Notes: generated by a model from the letters alone, not told the origin. Counted from the first letter of the stretch, positions 1-5,164 are shown. The stretch: 5,907 nt of DNA from Candidatus Woesearchaeota archaeon (GCA_019323575.1 JAHWHB010000011.1:1-5907), one strand, 5' to 3'. Program-made: numbers and translations.

Positions 1-193
1 CAACCTTATTAATCTCTTTCACAAGAGCATCAATTTCCTTATCAGCCATGCCATGCACCTTGCAGCCATTCTCAATACTCTCATAAGCGCTGACATGACA
101 GCCAATACAATGCAAGCCATGCTTGAACATAACTTCAGCAGACTTCGGATACTTCTTCAACACATCACCAATAATACTCTCTTTTGTAATCAT
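1..193 (-). CDS. DUF1858 (redox-disulfide, ScdA N-terminal-like) protein, partial
   Basis: The first 64 residues are visible; the 3' end lies beyond the left edge. The sequence starts MITKESIIGDVLKKYP and has the core HGLHCIGC with Cys29 and Cys32 (CxxC), a third Cys44, and KVHGM, which matches the DUF1858 / 'hybrid-cluster-protein-associated redox disulfide' family. That domain also forms the N-terminus of ScdA/RIC proteins, which repair damaged iron centres. The family is normally about 65-80 residues, so little is probably missing, though a C-terminal fusion cannot be excluded. The ATG (193-191) overlaps the iscU stop by 4 bp (ATGA), and a strong archaeal SD, GGTGA (202-198), lies 4 nt upstream. 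As the last visible gene of the Fe-S operon it is inferred to help in cluster assembly, repair or cysteine redox; its exact biochemical role is not known to me. Confidence 0.85.
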   Translation of the reverse strand, partial: MITKESIIGDVLKKYPKSAEVMFKHGLHCIGCHVSAYESIENGCKVHGMADKEIDALVKEINKV

Positions 194-651
194 CTTTTCA
201 CCCCGCAAACAAACGGTTCTTCTTTAATAACACGCTTTTTTTGCCCTGACTTTTTAAAATAATCGTTTATAGCAGCACGCAAAGCACGATGACCAAGCAC
301 AGAACAATGAAACTTCCTGATAGGAAGCTCGCCCAGACGCTTAACAATATCATCAGGCTTAATCTTCAAAGCCTTATCCAAAAGCATGCCACCATTCTCA
401 GTAACCATAACACTCAAAATAGAGGTAGAAGCAATAGCAGAAGCGCAGCCAAAAGTCTGCCACTTGCAATCAACAATCCGGTCATCCTCAACCTTGATAA
501 ACATCTTCATGACATCACCGCAAGCAGGACTGCCAACAACACCAACACCATCCGCCTTATACTTTTTAGCTTCCCCTTCAGTCCTGAAAATATTATGAGG
601 ATTAAAGAAATGCTCTTTCACAACTTCAGTATAAAACCAAGGCTCAACCAT
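190..651 (-). CDS. iscU: IscU-type Fe-S cluster assembly scaffold
   Basis: This 153-residue protein is an IscU/NifU-N scaffold, on which [2Fe-2S] or [4Fe-4S] clusters are built from IscS-derived sulfur before transfer to target proteins; it is cytosolic. All ligands are visible: Cys44 and Asp46 in VGSPACGD, Cys69 in FGCASAIAS, and His115-Cys116 in KFHCSVLG. The motif that in Escherichia coli IscU reads LPPVK and binds the chaperone HscA is LPIRK here (109-113), lacking the second proline. A basic tail after the family core (about 134-153) carries an additional Cys149. The start overlaps the iscS stop by 8 bp. A GTGAGG SD (664-659) sits 7 nt upstream of the ATG, which supports this start. The stop overlaps the next gene's ATG. 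The family assignment is very secure; the meaning of the tail and the altered LPPVK is inference. Confidence 0.96.
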   Translation of the reverse strand: MVEPWFYTEVVKEHFFNPHNIFRTEGEAKKYKADGVGVVGSPACGDVMKMFIKVEDDRIVDCKWQTFGCASAIASTSILSVMVTENGGMLLDKALKIKPDDIVKRLGELPIRKFHCSVLGHRALRAAINDYFKKSGQKKRVIKEEPFVCGVKR

Positions 652-1807
652 ACCTCAACCTCACAGGAGACAACCTCCTAAGCTTATCAACAATGCCAGG
701 CAACACTCTCAAAACACGGTCAACATCGGCCTTTGTAGAATTCCTGCCAAGACTAAAACGAACACTGCCGTGACAAACCTCACGAGGACAACCAAGGGAA
801 AGAACAACATGACTAGGCTCCAGATTTCTCGAAGAACAAGCGCTGCCAGTACTAGCGTAAATCTTTTGCTCGTTCAAATGCAACAACAAAGCCTCTCCCT
901 CAACATCCAAAAACGAAAAATTCACATTATTAGGCAAGCGCTCCCTAGGATGACCATTCAAAACAACCTTAGGGATACTATTGATTATACCAACAATCAA
1001 ACGATCACGCAATCTTGAAAGACGAACAACTTCTTTCTTACGACACTTCTGCGCAATCTCCAAAGCCTTGGCAAAACCAACAATCAAAGGAACGCTCTCA
1101 GTACCAGAACGCAGGCCAAACTCCTGATGACCTCCATGAATCAAAGGATGAATATCAACACCCTTGCGGACAAACAAAATACCAATACCCTTAGGACCAT
1201 AAACCTTGCTGCCATTCAAAGTCAGCAAGTCAACACCAAGATGATTCACATCAATGTCCAAGAAAGCACCGGCCTGACACGCATCAGTATGGAACAAAAC
1301 ACCATGCCTCTTTGCAATCTTAGCAAGAGCAGGAATATTATTAATCGTGCCAACCTCATTATTAGCATACATAACAGAAACCAAAACAGTATCAGGGCAA
1401 ATAGTCCTCTCAAGCTGTTTAGGACTAATCTGGCCGTAACGGTCAACAGGCAAGACAGTAATCCTCGCACCCTCATGCTTCTCCAAATACCTGCAAGTCT
1501 CAAGCACAGCATGATGCTCAACACAACTCACAACAATATGCTTCTTCTTAGACGCCCTGAAAACACCCTTAATAGCGAGATTAATGCTTTCAGTGCCAGA
1601 ACCAGTAAAAACAATCTCATCAGAATTGCAGCCCAGAACAGAAGAAACTACCTGCCTAGCGGACTCAAGCCCTTTCAAAACACGCAAGCCAGCACTATGA
1701 AAACTGCCAGGATTGCCAAAATCCCTGCACCAATACTGCTCCATAGCCTTCTTAACCCTAGGATCAACAAATGTAGATGCAGCATGATCAAGATAGACTT
1801 CCTTCAT
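644..1807 (-). CDS. iscS: Cysteine desulfurase IscS/NifS family
   Basis: This is a PLP-dependent class V aminotransferase-fold enzyme that converts cysteine to alanine and carries the sulfur as a persulfide for Fe-S assembly and possibly tRNA thiolation. At 387 residues it is close to the usual 390-405. Visible catalytic features: YLDHAAST at 5-12, His98 in EHHAV (stacks on PLP), Asp175 and Gln178 in HTDACQAG, PLP Lys201 in NGSKVYGPKG, GLRSGT at 231-236, and the persulfide Cys324 in STGSACSS followed by NLEPS. The usual SxHK before the lysine is NGSK here, so the phosphate-contacting His is Ser200. The short loop around Cys324 is of the group I (IscS/NifS) type, not SufS. The ATG forms an ATGA overlap with the regulator's stop, and GAGGGG (1818-1813) gives an SD with a 5-nt spacer. 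Its partner scaffold iscU follows directly. Annotation is very secure. Confidence 0.97.
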   Translation of the reverse strand: MKEVYLDHAASTFVDPRVKKAMEQYWCRDFGNPGSFHSAGLRVLKGLESARQVVSSVLGCNSDEIVFTGSGTESINLAIKGVFRASKKKHIVVSCVEHHAVLETCRYLEKHEGARITVLPVDRYGQISPKQLERTICPDTVLVSVMYANNEVGTINNIPALAKIAKRHGVLFHTDACQAGAFLDIDVNHLGVDLLTLNGSKVYGPKGIGILFVRKGVDIHPLIHGGHQEFGLRSGTESVPLIVGFAKALEIAQKCRKKEVVRLSRLRDRLIVGIINSIPKVVLNGHPRERLPNNVNFSFLDVEGEALLLHLNEQKIYASTGSACSSRNLEPSHVVLSLGCPREVCHGSVRFSLGRNSTKADVDRVLRVLPGIVDKLRRLSPVRLRYG

Positions 1808-2157
1808 TTCAACCCCTCAAAACAAACATCACAATCCTTAGAACAATGACTGCAGACAACACGCTCAACACGCGCCAACTGCAGCAACCTCTGCATCTCA
1901 CGCATCAAAGAAAGCTCATCAGAAATCCTAGCAGCAGACTCAAAAATCTCCTTCTTAAGGTTAGAACCAAACTTAAGCTGAGAAGCACGCTTAGAACTAA
2001 AATAATGACTCACAGCAGCCTCTGTAACACCCAAAAGCCCTGCAATAACCTTCTGAGACTTGCCAGAACCCTTCATACAGACAGCAAGCTCTCTACGCAA
2101 AGCAGGAATAACATAGAAAACCTCAATCTCCTGAGGCTGCAACAGTTTCTTAACCAT
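1804..2157 (-). CDS. Archaeal HTH regulator (COG2522-like) with C-terminal Cys cluster; putative Fe-S operon repressor
   Basis: This 117-residue protein resembles the archaeal XRE-type regulators of COG2522: an N-terminal segment FYVIPALRRELA (14-25), then a helix-turn-helix at about 34-57 with GLLGVTEAAVSHYFSSKRA. A helical linker (about 64-96) leads to a C-terminal cluster of Cys102, Cys105, Cys109 and Cys112 (CX2CX3CX2C), suited to binding an Fe-S cluster or a metal; Cys27 is a fifth cysteine. It is the first gene of the iscS-iscU operon, with a 4-bp overlap to iscS, and a long palindrome covers its own start codon. The inferred role is a cluster- or metal-sensing autoregulator, a functional counterpart of bacterial IscR, to which it is unrelated (IscR is Rrf2 family). 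A TATA box 27 nt before the ATG and the lack of an SD indicate leaderless translation. HTH identity is confident; sensing is inference. Confidence 0.85.
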   Translation of the reverse strand: MVKKLLQPQEIEVFYVIPALRRELAVCMKGSGKSQKVIAGLLGVTEAAVSHYFSSKRASQLKFGSNLKKEIFESAARISDELSLMREMQRLLQLARVERVVCSHCSKDCDVCFEGLK

Positions 2158-2178
2158 AGTTAATAATTAACTATAGTT
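2152..2178. promoter_or_regulatory. Palindromic operator over the regulator start codon
   Basis: The core 2156-2174 is a perfect 19-bp palindrome, ATAGTTAAT-A-ATTAACTAT. Allowing one mismatched pair it extends to 13-bp arms (12 of 13 pairs match) over 2152-2178. It lies between the TATA box and the start codon, and includes that codon, so a bound dimer would block RNA polymerase loading or initiation. Viewed on the coding strand it can also be read as two decamers, AACTATAGTT and AACTATGGTT, 17 bp apart centre to centre. The downstream HTH regulator is the natural candidate ligand (inference). Confidence 0.7.
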
Positions 2179-2180
2179 TA

Positions 2181-2188
2181 TTTATAAA
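2181..2188 (-). promoter_or_regulatory. TATA box of the Fe-S operon (leaderless)
   Basis: TTTATAAA is centred 27 nt upstream of the regulator's ATG, with purine-rich AGATAAA-like sequence just upstream where the BRE lies. Archaeal transcription starts about 26 nt after the TATA centre, so the mRNA should begin at or near the A of the ATG. The box is 5 bp beyond the stop codon of the upstream lipoprotein gene. Confidence 0.7.
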
Positions 2189-2193
2189 TTTAT

Positions 2194-3048
2194 CTATTTA
2201 GCCACATACTTCTTCCAATACTCAGAAACAGGCTGGTAAGAAACCCAGGAAGAATCAATCTTCACAGGCTTACCATCCAAAACCATGACATCAAAATAAA
2301 CATCACGGAAATCAATAGCTCTTTCTCCCTCGCGCTCAATCTTCAAAGGAACATGATACCTCTTATCAATACGCAAAATGTAACGCTTACCATTCAACAT
2401 GTAATGCAAAGAAGGCTGAACAGTCTTGGCATTCCCGCCAATACTAATAGTCTGCAAGCTGTCCTCAACAAGCAAAGGCTGCAGATGAGAAAACTCCTCT
2501 AAATACTCCAAAGGACCTTTAGAAACCCATTTTTCAAAAGAAACATTAATCGGCTTGTCAATATAATCCTTGCAGCGGCTCCTCTTCCAATCAAAAGAAT
2601 CACCCAAAATATCCCTTCCCTCACGCTCAACATTACAATAAGCAACAGCAGTCTTATTGGCAGTATCAACAAAAACATCAGTAACAGGGGTACCATCATC
2701 AAGCGCAGACATCTTCAAGAAATAATGCCTGACTTTATTCCCAACAACCATAACCATCCTGTCCTCAACCAAGTAAGCATGAGAGGTGAACTTTTTCTGA
2801 GCTTCTTCGAGCAATTGCTTTGCAGTAACCACCGGCGCTTTAACTTCCAGCGGTTCAACTTCAACAACAGGCTCCGGCTTCTTAGGGCACTTGTCAACAG
2901 ACTCAGCAGTAGAATTATCCCAGCACTGAACCATAACCTTCTCAACAACCTCAGTCTGGTTTGGCTCAGAAACATTGTTAATTCCAGGCTGGACATAAGG
3001 CTGAGCAACACAAGAAACAAGCAACAAAAGCAGCAAAACATATTTCAT
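2194..3048 (-). CDS. Predicted lipoprotein of unknown function
   Basis: I do not recognise this protein. From the chosen ATG (3048-3046) it has 284 residues with a short signal, MKYV followed by six leucines and VSC, whose Cys13 fits a lipobox (LVSC). An in-frame ATG at 3111 would add 21 residues but would place the promoter TATA box inside the gene, so it is disfavoured. After a Pro/Glu-rich linker comes Cys42 and Cys54 in a CWDNS...DKCP motif, then a mixed alpha/beta domain of about 200 residues with another cysteine pair (Cys138, Cys159). The stretch near the C-terminus, RYILRIDKRYHVPLKIE then DVYFDV, is faintly like the strand pattern of LolA/LppX-type lipid-binding folds; this is a weak resemblance, not an assignment. 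An extracytoplasmic, membrane-anchored location is inferred. No SD is seen upstream. It lies 36 bp upstream of the Fe-S operon in the same direction, so readthrough is possible. Confidence 0.8.
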   Translation of the reverse strand: MKYVLLLLLLVSCVAQPYVQPGINNVSEPNQTEVVEKVMVQCWDNSTAESVDKCPKKPEPVVEVEPLEVKAPVVTAKQLLEEAQKKFTSHAYLVEDRMVMVVGNKVRHYFLKMSALDDGTPVTDVFVDTANKTAVAYCNVEREGRDILGDSFDWKRSRCKDYIDKPINVSFEKWVSKGPLEYLEEFSHLQPLLVEDSLQTISIGGNAKTVQPSLHYMLNGKRYILRIDKRYHVPLKIEREGERAIDFRDVYFDVMVLDGKPVKIDSSWVSYQPVSEYWKKYVAK

Positions 3049-3094
3049 GAAAAACAAAAACAACAAGAGCTTAAAAAAGATATCTGTAGCACAA

Positions 3095-3104
3095 CATATA
3101 TAAA
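3095..3104. promoter_or_regulatory. Shared TATA element of the divergent lipoprotein and photolyase genes
   Basis: The 78-bp gap between the two start codons contains a single good TATA element, ATATATAA on the plus strand (TTTATATATG on the minus strand). Its centre (about 3100) is 27 nt before the photolyase ATG, which predicts a leaderless photolyase mRNA. In the other direction it predicts a start near 3074 and a leader of about 26 nt for the lipoprotein gene. The minus orientation matches the TTTATATA consensus better. Shared use is inference from spacing. Confidence 0.55.
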
Positions 3105-3126
3105 CAAACAATCCTAAAACAACACC

Positions 3127-4443
3127 ATGAAAAAAGCGGTGTTCATATTCAGAAGAGACCTCAGATTAGAAGATAACACCGGACTAATAGCAGCATTAAA
3201 AGAAAACGACAAAGTAATACCCTGCTTCATCTTCGACCCAAGACAGGTAAAAAACAACCCATACAAAAGCGAAAACTCAATACAATTCATGATAGAAAGC
3301 TTGGAAGACCTTGAAAAACAACTAAAACCGGCAAAATTATACACATTCTACGGCAAAACAGAACAGGTAATAAAAAAAATAGTCAAAAAAGAAAAAATAG
3401 AAACAATATATGTTAACAGGGATTACACCCCATTCAGCAAAAAAAGAGACAAAGCAATCAACAAAATTTGCACACTAAAACAATACGACGATTATTTACT
3501 AAACGCTCCAGAAGAAGTTTTGAAAGACGATGGAAAACCATACACAATATTCACACCATACTACAAAAAAGCAACCAAAAAACAAGTAAAAAAGCCAGCA
3601 AAAAACAAACACAATAACTATTACACAAAACCAATCAAAACATACAATTACAAAAAACTAGTCAAAAAAAACCCAGACATATACGTGCACGGAGGAAGAA
3701 CAAACTGCCTGAAACTCCTCAAAAACCTCCCGCAAAACTACTCCAACACACACAACTACCCAGCAAAAGACACAACACTACTGTCAGCACACAACAAATT
3801 CGGAACCTGCTCAATCAGAGAAGTCTATCATACAATAAAAGAAAAACAAGGATGGCACAGCCCAATACTCAGACAATTATACTGGAGAGACTTCTTCACA
3901 CAAATAGTACATCACTATCCGCACGTTATAGGACACTCATTCAGAAAAAAATACGAGAAAATAAAATGGAGCTATGACAAGAAAAAATTCAAAGCATGGT
4001 GCCAAGGAAAAACAGGATTCCCAATAGTAGACGCAGGAATGAGGCAGTTAAACAAAACAGGATTCATGCACAACAGAGTAAGAATGATAGTAGCACAATT
4101 CCTAACAAAAGACCTGCACATCGACTGGAAACTAGGCGAGAAATACTTTGCAACAAAACTAGTAGACTACGACCCCTCTGTAAACAACGGAAACTGGCAA
4201 TGGTCAGCATCAACAGGATGCGACGCGCAGCCATACTTCAGAATATTCAACCCATGGAGACAACAAATCAAGTTTGACTACAGGTGCGAGTACATCAAGA
4301 AATACGTGGCAGAACTGAAAGACACCCCCTTCTATATCATACACAAAGCAAGCAAGCAGAAAATACAAGGATACCCAAGCCCAATAGTGGAGCACGAAAT
4401 CGAATCAAAAAAAGCGAAAAAGATGTTCTCAGCGGTTCAATAA
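3127..4443 (+). CDS. phr: Deoxyribodipyrimidine photolyase (class I CPD photolyase)
   Basis: This 438-residue flavoprotein repairs UV-induced cyclobutane pyrimidine dimers using light. The N-terminal alpha/beta antenna domain starts FIFRRDLRLEDN (6-17) and includes VNRDYTPFSKKRD (96-108). The helical FAD domain carries TGFPIVDAGMRQL (296-308), MHNRVRMI (314-321), DLHIDW (329-334) and NNGNWQWSASTG (353-364). The electron-transfer tryptophans equivalent to E. coli W306, W359 and W382 are W281, W334 and W357, and substrate-stacking W277 and W384 are W253 and W359. Asn353 matches the flavin-contacting Asn378. At the position of E. coli Glu274 there is Gln250 (RQLYW). The Asn-Arg of MHNR argues for a CPD rather than a (6-4) enzyme. 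Length is slightly below the usual 450-480. No SD precedes the ATG; a TATA box 27 nt upstream implies a leaderless mRNA. The 3' end overlaps the convergent tspO gene by 15 bp. The antenna chromophore cannot be decided. Confidence 0.96.
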   Translation: MKKAVFIFRRDLRLEDNTGLIAALKENDKVIPCFIFDPRQVKNNPYKSENSIQFMIESLEDLEKQLKPAKLYTFYGKTEQVIKKIVKKEKIETIYVNRDYTPFSKKRDKAINKICTLKQYDDYLLNAPEEVLKDDGKPYTIFTPYYKKATKKQVKKPAKNKHNNYYTKPIKTYNYKKLVKKNPDIYVHGGRTNCLKLLKNLPQNYSNTHNYPAKDTTLLSAHNKFGTCSIREVYHTIKEKQGWHSPILRQLYWRDFFTQIVHHYPHVIGHSFRKKYEKIKWSYDKKKFKAWCQGKTGFPIVDAGMRQLNKTGFMHNRVRMIVAQFLTKDLHIDWKLGEKYFATKLVDYDPSVNNGNWQWSASTGCDAQPYFRIFNPWRQQIKFDYRCEYIKKYVAELKDTPFYIIHKASKQKIQGYPSPIVEHEIESKKAKKMFSAVQ

Positions 4444-4893
4444 CCAAATCAAGTAATTCAGATACGTCGCAAAAGTGACCCAAACAGCATAAGGAATCAA
4501 CAATCCTGCAGCAAGAGGAGAAAAACGCCAGATAAAGAAAATCAAAGCATAAACACTCAAGCCCAGCAAGCCAGCATCAAAAACAGCCGGCAAAATCAAA
4601 TGCTGATTAAAGAAAAGAAAACTCCAAAAAACATTCAATAAAGCATTAACAACAAACAAACCGATAATAATGCTGAAATTCTCGTGCTTCTGCATAGTAT
4701 TCCAGACAATCAGCGCAGAAATAGTTGCCAGAATGAAAATAACATTCCAGACCAAGCCAATAAACCAGCCAGGAGGAGCAATAGAAGGAAGCTTCAAAGT
4801 CTTATACCAAACCATATCGCCAGAAGTCAAAAAACTTCCAACAACAGCAACAAGAATAGTGATTAAAGGAATGATAAAGTAGTTTAGCTTCAT
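4429..4893 (-). CDS. tspO: TspO/MBR family membrane protein
   Basis: This 154-residue protein is a TspO / mitochondrial benzodiazepine receptor homologue, a family of five-helix integral membrane proteins that bind porphyrins and related tetrapyrroles and are linked to oxidative stress and light responses. Family signatures: WYKTLKLPSIAPPGWFIGLVW at 29-49 (broken around P40-P41), VNALLNVFWSFLFF at 82-95, and PYAVWVTFATYLNYLIW at 134-150 with Trp138 and Asn146. Five hydrophobic segments are seen at about 5-23, 43-64, 73-95, 99-122 and 127-150, and length is typical. The gene is convergent with and overlaps the photolyase gene by 15 bp. A TTTTAAA box centred 26 nt upstream and no SD suggest leaderless expression. 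The pairing with photolyase fits a light or oxidative stress role (inference). The ligand cannot be told from sequence. Confidence 0.95.
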   Translation of the reverse strand: MKLNYFIIPLITILVAVVGSFLTSGDMVWYKTLKLPSIAPPGWFIGLVWNVIFILATISALIVWNTMQKHENFSIIIGLFVVNALLNVFWSFLFFNQHLILPAVFDAGLLGLSVYALIFFIWRFSPLAAGLLIPYAVWVTFATYLNYLIWLLNR

Positions 4894-4915
4894 TTAAAGA
4901 ACAAAAGAACACTTG

Positions 4916-4922
4916 TTTAAAA
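4916..4922 (-). promoter_or_regulatory. TATA box of tspO (leaderless)
   Basis: TTTTAAA on the minus strand is centred 26 nt upstream of the tspO ATG at 4893, and there is no SD in the intervening bases. Transcription should therefore start at or next to the ATG. The box lies immediately past the T-run terminator of the preceding repeat-protein gene. Confidence 0.55.
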
Positions 4923-4930
4923 TTGTTGCT

Positions 4931-4947
4931 AAAAAAAAAGAAAAAAA
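4931..4947 (-). terminator. T-run terminator of the EKPAEP-repeat gene
   Basis: Directly after the TAA stop (4950-4948) the minus strand reads T7, C, T9, with no convincing hairpin. Archaeal RNA polymerase terminates at T-rich stretches, so this fits an intrinsic terminator separating this gene from tspO. Confidence 0.65.
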
Positions 4948-5151
4948 TTATTGCCCTTCTGGGGCAGGCTCTGCAGGTTTTTCAGGCTCTGCAGGCTTCT
5001 CAGGCTCTGCCGGCTTCTCTGGCTCGGCAGGCTTCTCAGGTTCTGCAGGTTTTTCAGGCTCTGCAGGCTTCTCTGGAGCAGGCTGCTCCGGCTGTGCCTG
5101 AGGTTCTTTTTGCTCAGCTTCAGGCTGAGGCGGTGTATTTTCTTCTGTCAT
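4948..5151 (-). CDS. Small Pro/Glu/Ala-rich protein with six EKPAEP repeats
   Basis: I do not recognise a family. From the chosen start the protein has 67 residues: an acidic, Gln/Glu/Pro-rich head starting MTEENTPPQPEAEQ, then six tandem EKPAEP hexapeptides, then APEGQ. It has no hydrophobic segment, cysteine or aromatic residue and should be disordered or an extended polyproline-like rod. Two in-frame ATGs compete (5157 and 5151); the SD GGAGGT (5164-5159) stands 1 nt before the first and 7 nt before the second, so the second is preferred. The SD, an upstream TATA-like box and a T-run terminator together argue that it is a real gene despite low complexity. The divergent neighbour is the small membrane protein gene at 5348. 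It could be cytosolic, a tether or a sticky linker; function is unknown. Confidence 0.72.
   Translation of the reverse strand: MTEENTPPQPEAEQKEPQAQPEQPAPEKPAEPEKPAEPEKPAEPEKPAEPEKPAEPEKPAEPAPEGQ
4967..5074. repeat. Six tandem 18-bp repeats coding EKPAEP
   Basis: Six exact-length units begin at 4967, 4985, 5003, 5021, 5039 and 5057, with consensus GGCTCTGCAGGCTTCTCA on the plus strand. Units 1-2 and 5-6 match each other at 34 of 36 bases, including the T-rich variant in units 1 and 5, suggesting a past duplication of a block of four units. All differences keep the hexapeptide. Confidence 0.95.
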
Positions 5152-5158
5152 TTTCATT

Positions 5159-5164
5159 ACCTCC
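5159..5164 (-). promoter_or_regulatory. Strong Shine-Dalgarno deciding the repeat-gene start
   Basis: GGAGGT on the minus strand is complementary to the 16S rRNA tail. Spacing of 7 nt favours the ATG at 5151; the ATG at 5157 would be only 1 nt away. A weak A/T hairpin (GAAAA and TTTTC arms) lies directly upstream. Confidence 0.75.

Noticed and set aside
289..681. Plus-strand open frame of 130 codons opposite iscU
   Set aside because: Antisense to conserved iscU, no promoter or SD, composition explained by the complement.
1127..1849. Long plus-strand open frame of 240 codons opposite iscS
   Set aside because: It is antisense to a fully conserved iscS and has no family features; long antisense frames are expected from the A/C-rich strand bias.
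3049..3111. Extended N-terminus of the lipoprotein starting at 3111
   Set aside because: It would contain the TATA element and put a second hydrophobic stretch before a proper lipoprotein signal; the start at 3048 is simpler.
3127..4443. Photolyase as a recently transferred gene because of its AAA/ACA/ATA codon use
   Set aside because: The same A/C excess is present on the plus strand in the flanking minus-strand genes, so strand bias explains it.
4967..5074. Possible CRISPR-like array
   Set aside because: The 18-bp units are contiguous with no spacers and keep a coding frame; this is an in-gene tandem repeat.
4913..5101. Plus-strand GSAGFS-type repeat protein that looks like a low-complexity structural protein
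   Set aside because: It is the reverse reading of the EKPAEP repeats; the minus strand has the SD, promoter and terminator, and this frame has none.
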